Part shown: piece by piece, positions 25,186 to 33,520 of the stretch
Numbering within the stretch: position 1 is the stretch's first letter
How the letters are laid out: each line of letters opens with the position of its first letter
From: Amycolatopsis sp. NBRC 101858
GTDB lineage: Bacteria > Actinomycetota > Actinomycetes > Mycobacteriales > Pseudonocardiaceae
Direction of reading: 5' to 3'
Assembly: GCF_030269325.1 (NCBI RefSeq)
Contig: NZ_BSTD01000003.1
Coordinates: 806,001 to 870,000, forward strand
DNA: 64,000 nt
Made by a program: the position numbers and the translations under genes
The notes under the pieces: model-generated
What the model was told of the DNA's origin: nothing
Seen by the model: the letters and a program-made list of their open reading frames with translations, nothing else
The model's database searches: none

Positions 25186-26208
25186 TCAGCGGCCGGCCAG
25201 GATCTGCCCCACGTAGTTGGCGACCGCGCGCACCGCGGCGATCGTGCCGGGGTAGTCCATCCGGGTCGGGCCGACCACCCCCATGCCGCCGAGCACCATG
25301 TCCTGGCCGTATCCGATCGAGACGACCGAGGTGCTGCGCATCTGCTCGTCCTCATTTTCCTCACCGATGCGGACCGTGATCGCACCGGGGTTGCGCGCGG
25401 CGGCCAGGAGCTTGAGCACGACCACCTGCTCCTCGAGGGCTTCGAGGACCTGGCGCAGCGAACCCGGGAAGTCGGCGACGTTGCGCGTGAGGTTCGCGGT
25501 GCCGCCGAGGACCAGGCGTTCTTCGGGGTGTTCGGCCAGCGACTCGACGAGCACGGTGGTGACGCGGATGAGCGCGTCCCGCAGCTCGCCGGGCGCCTGG
25601 TCGGGCAGCTCCGCGACGCGCGCCGCTGCGTCGTTGAGCCGCCGGCCGGACATCGCCGTGTTGAGCACGGACCGCAGCCGCGCCACGTCTTCTTCGGTGA
25701 CGACGTCGCCGAGGTCGACCGTGCGCTGGTCGACGCGGCCGTTGTCGGCGATCAGCACGAGCATCAGCCGCGCCGGGGTGAGCGGCACCACTTCGAGGTG
25801 GCGCACCTTGGCGTTGGTCAGCATCGGGTACTGGACGACGGCGACCTGCCGGGTCAGCTGCGCGAGCAGCCGGACCGAGCGGCGGAGGACGTCGTCGAGG
25901 TCGGTGCCGCTGTCGAGGAAGGTGGTGATGGCCCGGCGCTCGGCGGCGCTCAGCGGCTTGATCTCGGAGAGCCGGTCGACGAAGAGGCGGTAGCCCTTGT
26001 CCGTCGGGACGCGGCCGGCGCTGGTGTGCGGCTGGGTGATGTAGCCCTCTTCTTCGAGGGTGGCCATGTCGTTGCGCACGGTGGCGCTCGAAACCCCCAG
26101 GTTGTGCCGCTCGACGATCGCCTTGGAGCCGACCGGTTCCTGGTTGGAGACGTAGTCGGCGACGATCGCGCGCAGCACGTCGAAGCGGCGCTCGTCCGCG
26201 TTGGCCAC
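25186..26208 (-). CDS. hrcA: Heat-inducible transcription repressor HrcA
   Basis: HrcA represses chaperone genes by binding CIRCE elements. The 340-residue protein starts at a GTG (26208) and reads ANADERRFDVLRAIVADYV, then the winged-helix motif GVSSATVRNDMATLEEEGYI and the family segment TSAGRVPTDKGYRLFVD. I find no CIRCE dyad in the 211 bp upstream, so autoregulation by CIRCE is not supported here. It leads the hrcA-dnaJ-rsmE unit. Confidence 0.96.
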   Translation of the reverse strand: MANADERRFDVLRAIVADYVSNQEPVGSKAIVERHNLGVSSATVRNDMATLEEEGYITQPHTSAGRVPTDKGYRLFVDRLSEIKPLSAAERRAITTFLDSGTDLDDVLRRSVRLLAQLTRQVAVVQYPMLTNAKVRHLEVVPLTPARLMLVLIADNGRVDQRTVDLGDVVTEEDVARLRSVLNTAMSGRRLNDAAARVAELPDQAPGELRDALIRVTTVLVESLAEHPEERLVLGGTANLTRNVADFPGSLRQVLEALEEQVVVLKLLAAARNPGAITVRIGEENEDEQMRSTSVVSIGYGQDMVLGGMGVVGPTRMDYPGTIAAVRAVANYVGQILAGR

Positions 26209-26301
26209 CGGTTCCTCACCTACTTCGCTCGCTGCTCAGCTTGAGTTTACGGAAGCCCGGGCCGGTCGCGCTCGACCCCGCCCACCCGGGCCCGGGTAAA
26301 G

Positions 26302-26327
26302 AACGCACAAATGAATTCCCATGCGTT
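26302..26327 (+). promoter_or_regulatory. Dyad in an AT-richer patch before the YbaB-led operon
   Basis: AACGCA (26302-26307) and TGCGTT (26322-26327) form a perfect inverted repeat with a 14-bp spacer inside the only AT-richer patch (about 26300-26345) of the hrcA/YbaB divergent region. It lies about 95 bp upstream of the YbaB-like start and could be an operator. No clear promoter hexamers are seen. Confidence 0.25.
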
Positions 26328-26419
26328 GTTCTCCCAAAAATTCTCCGGGTTGTCGGCGGAACCGAAACGGGGTTTGCTGCCTCTGATCCGCATGCCCTTC
26401 CCTTACTTCCGAGGTCGCC

Positions 26420-26854
26420 GTGAACACAGTTGAACCCGCTTCGGCCGGTATGCCCGAAATCGCCCGGCGCGCCGCGGAGGCCAAGGCCCGCCTCCAGCGG
26501 ATCTCGGCGACCGCGACGAGCGCCGACGGCGCCGTCACGGTGACCGTCAACACCAGCGGTGCGCTGCAGGAACTCGCCTTCGGGCCGCGTGCCGACGAGC
26601 TGCCGCGCGCCCGGCTCGCGGCGGCCGTCGTGGCCACCGCGAAACGCGCCCAGCTGCAGGCGGCCCAGCAGCTCACGAGCGTGATGGCGCCGGTGATCGG
26701 CGCCGACAGCGACGCCATGGAATTCCTCCGGGAACAGATTCCGGAGCCCGAAGTGCCCGAAGAGGAATCACCTCGGGAATTCACCCGGAAACCGCCGCCG
26801 CGGCCGGGTGACGACGAAGACTTCGGCGGCCCGATCCTGCGCCGGGGGCTCTGA
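26420..26854 (+). CDS. YbaB/EbfC-family DNA-binding protein
   Basis: This 144-residue protein starts at a GTG (26420) after GAGG. The core matches YbaB/EbfC: EIARRAAEAKARLQRISATATSADGAVTVTVNTSGALQEL (core DGAVTVTVNTSGALQEL) with a C-terminal helix. YbaB proteins are dimeric, nucleoid-associated and bind DNA. A Pro/Glu-rich tail (PEPEVPEEESPREF) follows. In actinobacteria, YbaB-like genes commonly precede EspC-like and other type VII secretion-linked genes, as here; its role in that setting is unknown. Confidence 0.85.
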   Translation: MNTVEPASAGMPEIARRAAEAKARLQRISATATSADGAVTVTVNTSGALQELAFGPRADELPRARLAAAVVATAKRAQLQAAQQLTSVMAPVIGADSDAMEFLREQIPEPEVPEEESPREFTRKPPPRPGDDEDFGGPILRRGL

Positions 26855-27180
26855 TGGCCGACCGCGCGATGAAGGTCGACTTCGACGTCCTCGGCGGCCA
26901 CGAGGACGAGATCCGGGAGATCGCCGACCGGGTGCAGCAGGCGGTCGAGGCCGCCGGCACCGCCGGTGCGCTCGACTTCGACGCGTTCGGGCTGGTCGGG
27001 CAGGTGTTCGCGGTGCCGATCCAGGGCTGGGTGGACACCGCCGACGGCTTCCTGAGCGCCGCCGTCGAGGCCGGCCACGAGGTCGCGGACCGGGTGAAGA
27101 CCGCGCACACGGCGTTCCGCGACCACGAACAGCAGACGAAGTGCCTGATCGAGGGCATCGGCAAGGAGCTTCCGGCATGA
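26854..27180 (+). CDS. EspC-like type VII secretion target (ESX-associated)
   Basis: This 108-residue helical protein overlaps the previous stop by one base (TGATG). It starts MADRAMKVDFDVLGGHEDEI, has two predicted long helices, and ends HTAFRDHEQQTKCLIEGIGK. Size and pattern fit the ESX EspC/DUF2580-type small secreted proteins rather than a true WXG100 (no WxG turn). These are exported or act as partners of larger substrates. Its coupling to the next gene suggests a heterodimer with that protein. An in-frame ATG at 26869 is an alternative start. Confidence 0.75.
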   Translation: MADRAMKVDFDVLGGHEDEIREIADRVQQAVEAAGTAGALDFDAFGLVGQVFAVPIQGWVDTADGFLSAAVEAGHEVADRVKTAHTAFRDHEQQTKCLIEGIGKELPA

Positions 27181-28373
27181 CCGAGAACGCACTGGTCGCG
27201 ACGGCCGAGTCGCCGGGCGGCTTCTGGAGCGGCATGGGCGACGGCTCGAAGGGCGAGCTGGACAACCTCAACGCCCAGACCGGCGGCGCGGGCATCTTCA
27301 GCGATGCCGCGTCGACGCTCACCGACGCCCGCAACGGCGACTGGGGCAACCTCGCCATGGACGTCGGCACGGACGCCCTCGACCTGCTCGGCGCGGCGAT
27401 GGACCCGCTCGGGACGCTGGCCGGTGCCGGTGTCGGCTGGCTGATCGAGCACATCAGCTTCCTCAAGGACGGCCTCGACAAGCTCGCCGGCAAGCCCGAA
27501 GCCGTCACCGCCAAGGCCGTGACCTGGACGAACATCTCCAAGCAGCTCACCGAAACGGCCGAGAGCTACGAGCAGCAGGCCAAGAAGGTCCAGCAGTCCT
27601 TCAGCGACTGCGGCTCCGCCGAGGCCTACCAGCGGACGGCCGAGAGCTACGTCAGCGTCCTGCGCGGCGCGGCGTCGCACGCCGGGGACGCGTCGACCGC
27701 GATGAACGTCGGCGCGGCGCTGGTCGGCACCGAACGCGGGCTGATCCGCGACATGATCTCGTCGTTCGTCGGCGAACTGATCGTCAAGGCCCTGGCCGCG
27801 CTCGCCGCGTCCTGGTGCACCTTCGGCGGCACGATCGCGGCGTTCATCGCCGACACGGTCGTCGAGGGCGGGGTGCTCGCCGAGAAGATCAGCACGCGCA
27901 TCGCGAAGGTCGTCGAGAAGCTGGAGAGCCTGGCGAAGGGCGCGGGCAAGTCGAAGGCGGCCCTCGAAGGCGCGGCGAACGCGCTGAAGAAGGTGGGCAA
28001 GGGCGTCGACAAGCTCGTGGACAAGAGCGTCGACACGGCGGCGGGCATCGAGCGCAAGGCGAACGAGCTGAAGCAGGCCGGCAAGGAGGCGAAGTCCGCC
28101 GAGGAGACGGCCAAGGGCTGGAACGAGGCCGCTGAGTCGCACGTCCCCGGCCGCGAAAAGCTCGAAGGCGCGGGCGACAAGTATTCGGAGGACGGCCGCA
28201 GCGCGCTCAAGCCGGCGGAGTGGCAGAGGGCCGGCGGCTACCCGGGGTGGAGCACCGCGGACACCGTCGGTGTCGTGACCGAGGGCCGCCGTCAGGAGAA
28301 CGAGCAGATCGACCGCTACCACGAGGGCCGAGAGGCCTACGAGAAGGAACACCCCGAGGGCGAGGCCGAGTGA
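27177..28373 (+). CDS. Large helical WXG/PPE-like candidate type VII effector or partner
   Basis: This 398-residue protein overlaps the EspC-like gene by 4 bp (ATGA). It has Gly/Ala-rich helical segments: residues 1-100 include DPLGTLAGAGVGWLIEH, about 115-160 form a WXG-like helical pair (WTNISKQLTETAESYEQQAKK), about 195-235 are hydrophobic (LIVKALAALAASWCTFGGTIAAFIADTV), and 240-330 form a Lys/Ala-rich coiled region. The acidic tail carries GGYPGWSTADTVG. I recognise no toxin domain. It resembles the N-terminal halves of polymorphic T7SS substrates, so it may be a secreted protein without a catalytic tip, or a pore-like element. Confidence 0.65.
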   Translation: MTENALVATAESPGGFWSGMGDGSKGELDNLNAQTGGAGIFSDAASTLTDARNGDWGNLAMDVGTDALDLLGAAMDPLGTLAGAGVGWLIEHISFLKDGLDKLAGKPEAVTAKAVTWTNISKQLTETAESYEQQAKKVQQSFSDCGSAEAYQRTAESYVSVLRGAASHAGDASTAMNVGAALVGTERGLIRDMISSFVGELIVKALAALAASWCTFGGTIAAFIADTVVEGGVLAEKISTRIAKVVEKLESLAKGAGKSKAALEGAANALKKVGKGVDKLVDKSVDTAAGIERKANELKQAGKEAKSAEETAKGWNEAAESHVPGREKLEGAGDKYSEDGRSALKPAEWQRAGGYPGWSTADTVGVVTEGRRQENEQIDRYHEGREAYEKEHPEGEAE

Positions 28374-28861
28374 TCGAGCAGGCCGAGGTGGAGCTGGCCA
28401 ATCGCCACGGCCGGCTCCACCCGTCGCAACGGGGGAAGCTGCTCGACCTCAACTTCTGGGTGGCGGCTGTCCTGGTCGTCGCCGGTCTCGTGGTGGCGGT
28501 GCTGCTCGCCGCCGTGGCGGAGACCGCCGCCGAAGTCCTCGGCACCCTCGTCCCGATCCTGGCGATCACCGCCTGGTTCGCGTTCGTCTGCCGGCGCCGG
28601 CTGGCGGACGTGCGGAGCGGGCAGCTGGTCGCGACCACGGGCTGGACCCACGACTTCGGCAGGCAACGACCCGAAGGCGACTACCCGATCGCGCTCTCCA
28701 CGCGGCTCAGCCAGGGCTACAACGAGCACTTCTACCTGAAGGCGGGCGGCCGGACCTACCCGCTGGAGCGGAAGCTCCGCGAGCGGATCCGGCCGGAGCA
28801 GGTCAACACCGTGCTGATCGCCCCCCGGTCCAAGCTGCTGATCAACGTCCTGCCGGCGTAG
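28370..28861 (+). CDS. Small membrane protein following the type VII-like effector
   Basis: A GTG at 28370 overlaps the previous stop (GTGA) and gives a 163-residue protein. It has two adjacent membrane helices (FWVAAVLVVAGLVVAVLLAAVA and VLGTLVPILAITAWFAFV, about 33-75) and a basic soluble C-terminal domain with LSQGYNEHFYLKAGGRTYPLERKL. No known domain is recognised. Position directly after a possible T7SS effector makes it a candidate immunity or anchoring protein. Its last 20 bp overlap the convergent aldo/keto reductase gene. Confidence 0.7.
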   Translation: MIEQAEVELANRHGRLHPSQRGKLLDLNFWVAAVLVVAGLVVAVLLAAVAETAAEVLGTLVPILAITAWFAFVCRRRLADVRSGQLVATTGWTHDFGRQRPEGDYPIALSTRLSQGYNEHFYLKAGGRTYPLERKLRERIRPEQVNTVLIAPRSKLLINVLPA

Positions 28862-29702
28862 CACCGATCGCGTCGAACTCGGCATCGGTCAGCTCGATGT
28901 CCGCGGCGGCGACGTTGTCCTCGAGGTGCGCGACCGACGACGTGCCGGGGATCGGCAGCACGACGGGCGACCGCTTGAGCAGCCAGGCGAGCGCGAGCTG
29001 CGACGGCGAGGCGTCGTGCTCCTTGGCGAGCCTGCTCAACGGGCTGTCCGGCCCGGCGAGCGCGCCGGTGGCGAGCGGGAACCACGGGATGAAGGCGATG
29101 CCGTGTTCGGTGGCGTGGTCGAGCAGCGGCTCGGCGTCGCGGTTGGCCAGGTTGAACAGGTTCTGCACGGAGACGATCTCCGCGGTCCGCTGCGCTTCCT
29201 TCAGCTCGGCCACGGTGACCTCGGACAGCCCGATGTGCCGGATCTTGCCTTCGTCCTGGAGCTTCTTCAGCTCGCCGACCTGCTCGGCGACGGGCACCTT
29301 CGGGTCGATCCGGTGCAGCTGCAGCAGGTCGATCCGGTCGAGGCCGAGGTGCCGCAGGTTCAGCTCCACCTGCTGGCGCAGGTACTCGGGGCGGCCGACC
29401 GGGATCCACTGGTTCGGCCCCTGCCGGGTGAACCCGGCCTTGGTGGCGATGACGAGGCCGTCGGCGTAGGGGTGCAGTGCTTTCTTGATGAGCAGGTCGG
29501 CGACGAACGGGCCGTAGGAGTCGGCGGTGTCGATCAGCGTCACACCGAGCTCGACGGCCCGCCGCAGCACGCGCACGGCCTCGTCGGGATCCTTCGGGTC
29601 GCCCCAGACTCCGGGCCCGGTCAGCTGCATGGCCCCGTACCCGAGCCGGGTGACCGGGAGGTCACCGCCGAGGGTGAAGGTGCCGGAGTTCTTCGCGCTC
29701 AT
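28842..29702 (-). CDS. Aldo/keto reductase
   Basis: This 286-residue NADPH-dependent oxidoreductase starts at the ATG at 29702 (MSAKNSGTFTLGGDLPVTRLG). The family tetrad is visible: D in LIDTADSYG with the Tyr of SYG, K in VIATKAGF and H in LLQLHRIDP. The C-terminus has the NADP-binding LPIPGTSSVAHLEDN. It resembles the YajO/pyridoxal reductase-like subfamily; substrate is unknown. It follows a hairpin that probably separates it from mmsA, so it is likely transcribed on its own. Confidence 0.92.
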   Translation of the reverse strand: MSAKNSGTFTLGGDLPVTRLGYGAMQLTGPGVWGDPKDPDEAVRVLRRAVELGVTLIDTADSYGPFVADLLIKKALHPYADGLVIATKAGFTRQGPNQWIPVGRPEYLRQQVELNLRHLGLDRIDLLQLHRIDPKVPVAEQVGELKKLQDEGKIRHIGLSEVTVAELKEAQRTAEIVSVQNLFNLANRDAEPLLDHATEHGIAFIPWFPLATGALAGPDSPLSRLAKEHDASPSQLALAWLLKRSPVVLPIPGTSSVAHLEDNVAAADIELTDAEFDAIGATPAGR

Positions 29703-29717
29703 TCGTCGTCCTAACGT

Positions 29718-29760
29718 CGTCCGCGGGCCCCTCGGGTTGAACCCGGCGGACCCGCGGACG
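29718..29760 (-). terminator. Nested hairpin between mmsA and the aldo/keto reductase
   Basis: CGTCCGCGGG (29718-29727) pairs with CCCGCGGACG (29751-29760), and CGGGTT/AACCCG (29733-29745) forms an inner stem. It lies just after the mmsA stop and just before the reductase start, so it should terminate mmsA transcription. Confidence 0.6.
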
Positions 29761-29770
29761 ATTCCCGGAG

Positions 29771-31267
29771 TCAGGAGTTGCGAGGGAAGCCCAGGTTCAC
29801 CCCGGCGTGCGACCGGTCCGGCCACCGCGACGTCACGACCTTCGTCCGCGTGAAGAAGTGGAACCCCTCCGGCCCGTAAGCGTGGCTGTCGCCGAACAGG
29901 GAGTCCTTCCAGCCGCCGAACGAGTAGTAGCCCACCGGGACCGGGATCGGGACGTTCACCCCGACCATGCCGACCTCGACCTCGTTCTGGAACCGCCGCG
30001 CCGACGAACCGTCGCCGGTGAAGATCGCCACCCCGTTGCCGTACGGGTTCGCGTTGATCAGCTCCAGCGCCTCGTCGTAGGACGCCGTGCGCGCCACCGA
30101 CAGGACCGGGCCGAAGATCTCGTCCGTGTAGATCGACATCTCCGGGCGGACGTGGTCGAACAGCGTCGGGCCGAGCCAGAAGCCGTCCGGGGCACCGGGC
30201 ACCTCGATCCCCCGGCCGTCCACCACCAGTGCCGCGCCTGCCGCCTCCCCGGCGTCCACATAGGACGAAACGCGCGCGTGGTGGGCCGCCGTCACCAGGG
30301 GGCCCATTTCGGACGACGGTTCGCGGCCGTTGCCCACGCGCAGCACGGACATCCGCTCGGTGATCTTGCGGACGAGCTCGTCGCCGATCGGGTCGACCGC
30401 GACGACCACCGACACCGCCATGCAGCGCTCGCCCGCCGAGCCGAACCCGGCCGACACCGCGGCGTCGGCGGCCAGGTCGAGGTCCGCGTCCGGCAGCACC
30501 ACCATGTGGTTCTTCGCCCCGCCGAGGGCCTGCACGCGCTTGCCGTGCCGGGTGCCGGTTTCGTAGACGTAGCGCGCGATCGGCGTCGACCCGACGAACG
30601 AGATCGCCTTGACGTCGGCGTGCTCCAGCAGCCCGTCGACGGCCGCCTTGTCGCCGTGCAGCACGTTCAGCGCGCCCGCGGGCAGCCCGGCCTCGGCGAA
30701 CAGCTCGGCGATGAACAGCGCCGCCGACGGGTCCTTCTCACTCGGCTTGAGCACGACGGTGTTGCCGCAGGCCAGCGCGTTCGGGACGAACCACAGCGGC
30801 ACCATCGCCGGGAAGTTGAACGGCGAGATCACCCCGACCACGCCGAGCGGCTGCGCGATCGAGTAGACGTCGACGCCGGTGGACGCGTTCTCGCTGAACC
30901 CGCCCTTGAGCAGCTGCGCGGCGCCGCACGCGTACTCGACGTTCTCGATCGCGCGGGCGACCTCGCCCGCCGCGTCGGACTCGACCTTGCCGTGCTCGCT
31001 CGTGACGATCTTCGCCAGCTCGTGCTTGCGGGCGGACAGGAGCTCGCGGAAGGCGAACAGCACCCGCGTCCGGCCGGCCAGCGACGTCCCGCGCCAGCCC
31101 GGCAGCGCCGCCTTGGCCGCGGCGACCGCGGCTTCGACCTCGGCGTCGCCGGCGAAGTCGACGTGCGCCCGGACCTGCCCGGTCGCGGGGTCGAACACCT
31201 CACCCGAACGCGCGGCGGTCCCGGTGAACGGCTTGCCGTCGATCCAGTGGCTGATGCGGTCGGTCAC
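29771..31267 (-). CDS. mmsA: CoA-acylating methylmalonate-semialdehyde dehydrogenase
   Basis: This 498-residue enzyme converts (methyl)malonate semialdehyde to acetyl- or propionyl-CoA with NAD+ and CoA. It shows the MmsA-type motifs SPFNFPAMVPLWFVPNALAC, FVGSTPIARYVYETG and the catalytic Cys in GSAGERCMAVS. The acid at the general-base position of common aldehyde dehydrogenases is replaced by the MmsA pattern (VQALGGAKNHMVV). It diverges from the PucR regulator. Malonate semialdehyde is what beta-alanine yields after transamination, so it would complete the pyrimidine catabolic genes downstream of PucR. Confidence 0.93.
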   Translation of the reverse strand: MTDRISHWIDGKPFTGTAARSGEVFDPATGQVRAHVDFAGDAEVEAAVAAAKAALPGWRGTSLAGRTRVLFAFRELLSARKHELAKIVTSEHGKVESDAAGEVARAIENVEYACGAAQLLKGGFSENASTGVDVYSIAQPLGVVGVISPFNFPAMVPLWFVPNALACGNTVVLKPSEKDPSAALFIAELFAEAGLPAGALNVLHGDKAAVDGLLEHADVKAISFVGSTPIARYVYETGTRHGKRVQALGGAKNHMVVLPDADLDLAADAAVSAGFGSAGERCMAVSVVVAVDPIGDELVRKITERMSVLRVGNGREPSSEMGPLVTAAHHARVSSYVDAGEAAGAALVVDGRGIEVPGAPDGFWLGPTLFDHVRPEMSIYTDEIFGPVLSVARTASYDEALELINANPYGNGVAIFTGDGSSARRFQNEVEVGMVGVNVPIPVPVGYYSFGGWKDSLFGDSHAYGPEGFHFFTRTKVVTSRWPDRSHAGVNLGFPRNS

Positions 31268-31342
31268 GGCGATGCGCTCCTTGGCTCGGGGACGTCTCCT
31301 CCGAGTCTCCGGGCGGGCGCCACGCCAACGCCATCGACAACG

Positions 31343-31370
31343 TGTACGGAGTCACCGTCCCGGCCGTACA
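31343..31370. promoter_or_regulatory. Inverted repeat in the mmsA/pucR divergent region
   Basis: TGTACGG (31343-31349) and CCGTACA (31364-31370) are perfect inverted repeats with a 14-bp spacer. A TACAGT hexamer at 31367-31372 overlaps the right arm and could be a -10 of pucR. The site is a good candidate for PucR binding that controls both directions. Confidence 0.45.
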
Positions 31371-31401
31371 GTCTGTCCCTGCCGATCAGACCCGAGGAGC
31401 C

Positions 31402-33036
31402 ATGTACCCGACCGTCGCCGAGGTGCTCGCGCTGCCGGTGCTGCGCCAGGGCCGTCCGCACGTCGTCGCCGGCGTGGCCGGGCTCGACGCCCCGGTGCGC
31501 TGGGCGCACGTCGCCGAGGTCGCCGACATCGCGCACCTGCTGCGCGGCGGCGAGCTGGTGCTGACGACCGGCGTCGCGCTGCCCGACGACGGCCCGGCGC
31601 TGGCCCGCTACGTCGCCGACCTGGCCGGGGTCGGCGCCGCCGGCCTGGTGATCGAGCTGGTCCGGCACTGGAACGACAAGCTGCCCGCCGCGCTGGTCGA
31701 GACGGCCGAGAAGCACGGCCTGCCGCTGGTGACGCTCTCGCGCGAAACCCGGTACGTGAGCGTCACCGAGGCGGTGAACGGCCAGATCGTCGACGCCCAG
31801 GTCGCCGAGCTGCGTGCCGCCGAGCGCGTGCACGAGACGTTCACCGCGCTGACGGTCGCGGGCGCCGAACCCGGCGTCGTCCTGGGCGAGGTCGCCCGGC
31901 TGACCGAGCAGCCGGTGGTGCTGGAGACGCTGTCGCACGAGGTGCTCGCCTACGACGCCGCCGGGGTGGATCCGGCCGAGCTGCTCACCGGCTGGCCGGC
32001 CCGGTCGCGCGTCGTCCAGATCGGCGAGCGGACCGGCTACCACCCCGGCTCGGGCTGGCTGGTGACCGTCGTCGGCGCGCGCGGGCACGACTGGGGACGC
32101 CTGGTGCTCGTCTGCGCCGACCAGCCGCCGCACCGCCACCGGGTGGTCGCCGAGCGGGCCGCGTCCGCGCTGGCCGTGCACCGGCTGGTCGCCAAGGACG
32201 TCGACGGCCTGGAGCGGCAGGCCCACCGGGCCGTGCTGCACGAACTGCTCGCCTCACCGGCGCCGACGGCGGAATTGCTGGCGCGCGCTTCGGCGCTGGC
32301 CGTGCCGCTGACCGGGCGGCAGCTGGTCGGGCTGGCGGTCCGGCCGAAGCTGACCGGCAACCGGCCTGCTCTTTCCACGCCGCCGGTGCTGCGCGAACTG
32401 GCGGAAGCGACGGTGCTGGCCGCGCGCCGCGCGAAGGTGTCGGCGCTGGTGGCGACGGACGACCTCGGCGTGCGGGCGCTGATCGCGCTGTCGCCGGAGG
32501 CGAACGCCGACACGGTGCTGCACCGGCTCGCCACCGACGTCCACGAGGCCCGGGGCAGCGCGCCCGGCGTGCTCGCAGTCGGCACGACGGTGTCGACGCC
32601 CGCCGAAGCGGGCCGGACGCTGCTGGAGGCCGGCCAGGTGGCGGCGGCCGCGCTGGGGTCGGGTGGCGAGCGCGTGCTGCACCGGCTGTCGGACGTCCGC
32701 CTGCGCGGACTGCTGCACCTGCTGTCGGGCGACGAGCGCGTGACGGCGTTCGCGGTGCGCGAACTCGGGCCGCTGCTCCAGCGCGACGCGGCCTCGGGCA
32801 GCCGGCTGGTGCAGGCGCTGCGGCACTACTGCGAGCAGGGCGGCAACAAGTCGGCGGCCGCGGCGGCGGCGCACACCTCGCGGACGGCGTACTACCAGCA
32901 GCTCGCCCGGATCGAGCAGGTCCTCGGCGTCCGGCTGGAGGACCCGGAGTCGATGCTTTCGCTCTACGTGGCCTTGCTGGCGTGGGACCTCACCCGGTCG
33001 AGCGAAGAAGACCCACCCGGACGGGGAGCACAGTGA
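31402..33036 (+). CDS. PucR-family transcriptional regulator
   Basis: This 544-residue regulator starts at the ATG at 31402 after GAGGAG. The N-terminal PucR sensing domain (YPTVAEVLALPVLRQGRPHVV, ELVLTTGVALPDD) is about 120 residues. A middle GGDEF-like PucR domain is followed by a C-terminal HTH_30 near 485-540 (LRHYCEQGGNKSAAAAAAHTSRTAYYQQLARIEQVLG, core AHTSRTAYYQQL). PucR proteins activate purine, hydantoin or pyrimidine catabolism. The divergent mmsA and the downstream permease and hydrolases fit that role. Confidence 0.93.
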   Translation: MYPTVAEVLALPVLRQGRPHVVAGVAGLDAPVRWAHVAEVADIAHLLRGGELVLTTGVALPDDGPALARYVADLAGVGAAGLVIELVRHWNDKLPAALVETAEKHGLPLVTLSRETRYVSVTEAVNGQIVDAQVAELRAAERVHETFTALTVAGAEPGVVLGEVARLTEQPVVLETLSHEVLAYDAAGVDPAELLTGWPARSRVVQIGERTGYHPGSGWLVTVVGARGHDWGRLVLVCADQPPHRHRVVAERAASALAVHRLVAKDVDGLERQAHRAVLHELLASPAPTAELLARASALAVPLTGRQLVGLAVRPKLTGNRPALSTPPVLRELAEATVLAARRAKVSALVATDDLGVRALIALSPEANADTVLHRLATDVHEARGSAPGVLAVGTTVSTPAEAGRTLLEAGQVAAAALGSGGERVLHRLSDVRLRGLLHLLSGDERVTAFAVRELGPLLQRDAASGSRLVQALRHYCEQGGNKSAAAAAAHTSRTAYYQQLARIEQVLGVRLEDPESMLSLYVALLAWDLTRSSEEDPPGRGAQ

Positions 33037-33064
33037 TCGACCTCGGGCTGCCGATGGAACCGAT

Positions 33065-33427
33065 ATGGCCCTACTCCCCCTCGCAGCCTGCTTGATGAGC
33101 TTGAGCTGTCTCGCCCCGGCGCAGCCGCCGGCGTCGACGTTGCAGCTGACCAGCCACGACACCGCCAACCGCATCGGCTCGGCCGTGCTGACCTGCGACC
33201 CGACCGGCGGCACGCACCCCCGGCGCGACAAGGCGTGCGCGGTGCTGTCGAGCGTCGGCGGCGACTTCTCGCGGATCACCGCGCGGCACCAGGCGTGCAC
33301 GCTGATCTACGCCCCGGTGGACGTGACGGTGGTCGGTACCTGGCGGGGGAAGCCGGTGTCGTACCGGACGTCCTACCCGAACCGGTGCGCGGCGGACCGC
33401 GACTCGGACGACGTTTTCGCGTTCTGA
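33065..33427 (+). CDS. Subtilisin inhibitor-like (SSI family) secreted protease inhibitor
   Basis: This 120-residue protein has a signal peptide (about 1-22) and the SSI fold pattern LTCDPTGGTHPRRDKAC, ACTLIYAPVDVTVVGTWRGKPVSY and the terminal VFAF. Four Cys (44, 58, 78, 108) match the two SSI disulfides. By alignment the reactive site is C78-T79-L80-I81, with P1 Leu80, which suits inhibition of subtilisin- or chymotrypsin-like proteases. Such inhibitors are secreted during growth to control own or foreign proteases. With the serpin at the window start it gives two unrelated inhibitor types here. Confidence 0.9.
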   Translation: MALLPLAACLMSLSCLAPAQPPASTLQLTSHDTANRIGSAVLTCDPTGGTHPRRDKACAVLSSVGGDFSRITARHQACTLIYAPVDVTVVGTWRGKPVSYRTSYPNRCAADRDSDDVFAF

Positions 33428-33436
33428 CGCCTTGGC

Positions 33437-33494
33437 GCGCGGAAGCCGCCGGGCCGCCCCCACGACGGCCCGGTGGCTTCCGCGCATTGCTTTT
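33437..33494. terminator. Strong hairpin with a T-rich tail
   Basis: A 20-bp stem pairs 33437-33456 (GCGCGGAAGCC then GCCGGGCCG) with 33466-33485, with one G-T wobble and a 9-base loop, followed by TTTT near 33491-33494 on the plus strand. It lies between convergent genes (SSI inhibitor and DUF4173 protein), so it probably ends transcription from both sides, best for the rightward one. Confidence 0.8.
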
Positions 33495-33520
33495 AACTAC
33501 GCACAGCGCGTGCCGGCGGT

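Noticed and set aside
26209..26419. CIRCE element upstream of hrcA
   Set aside because: I searched by eye for TTAGCACTC/GAGTGCTAA in 26209-26419 on both strands and found neither arm.
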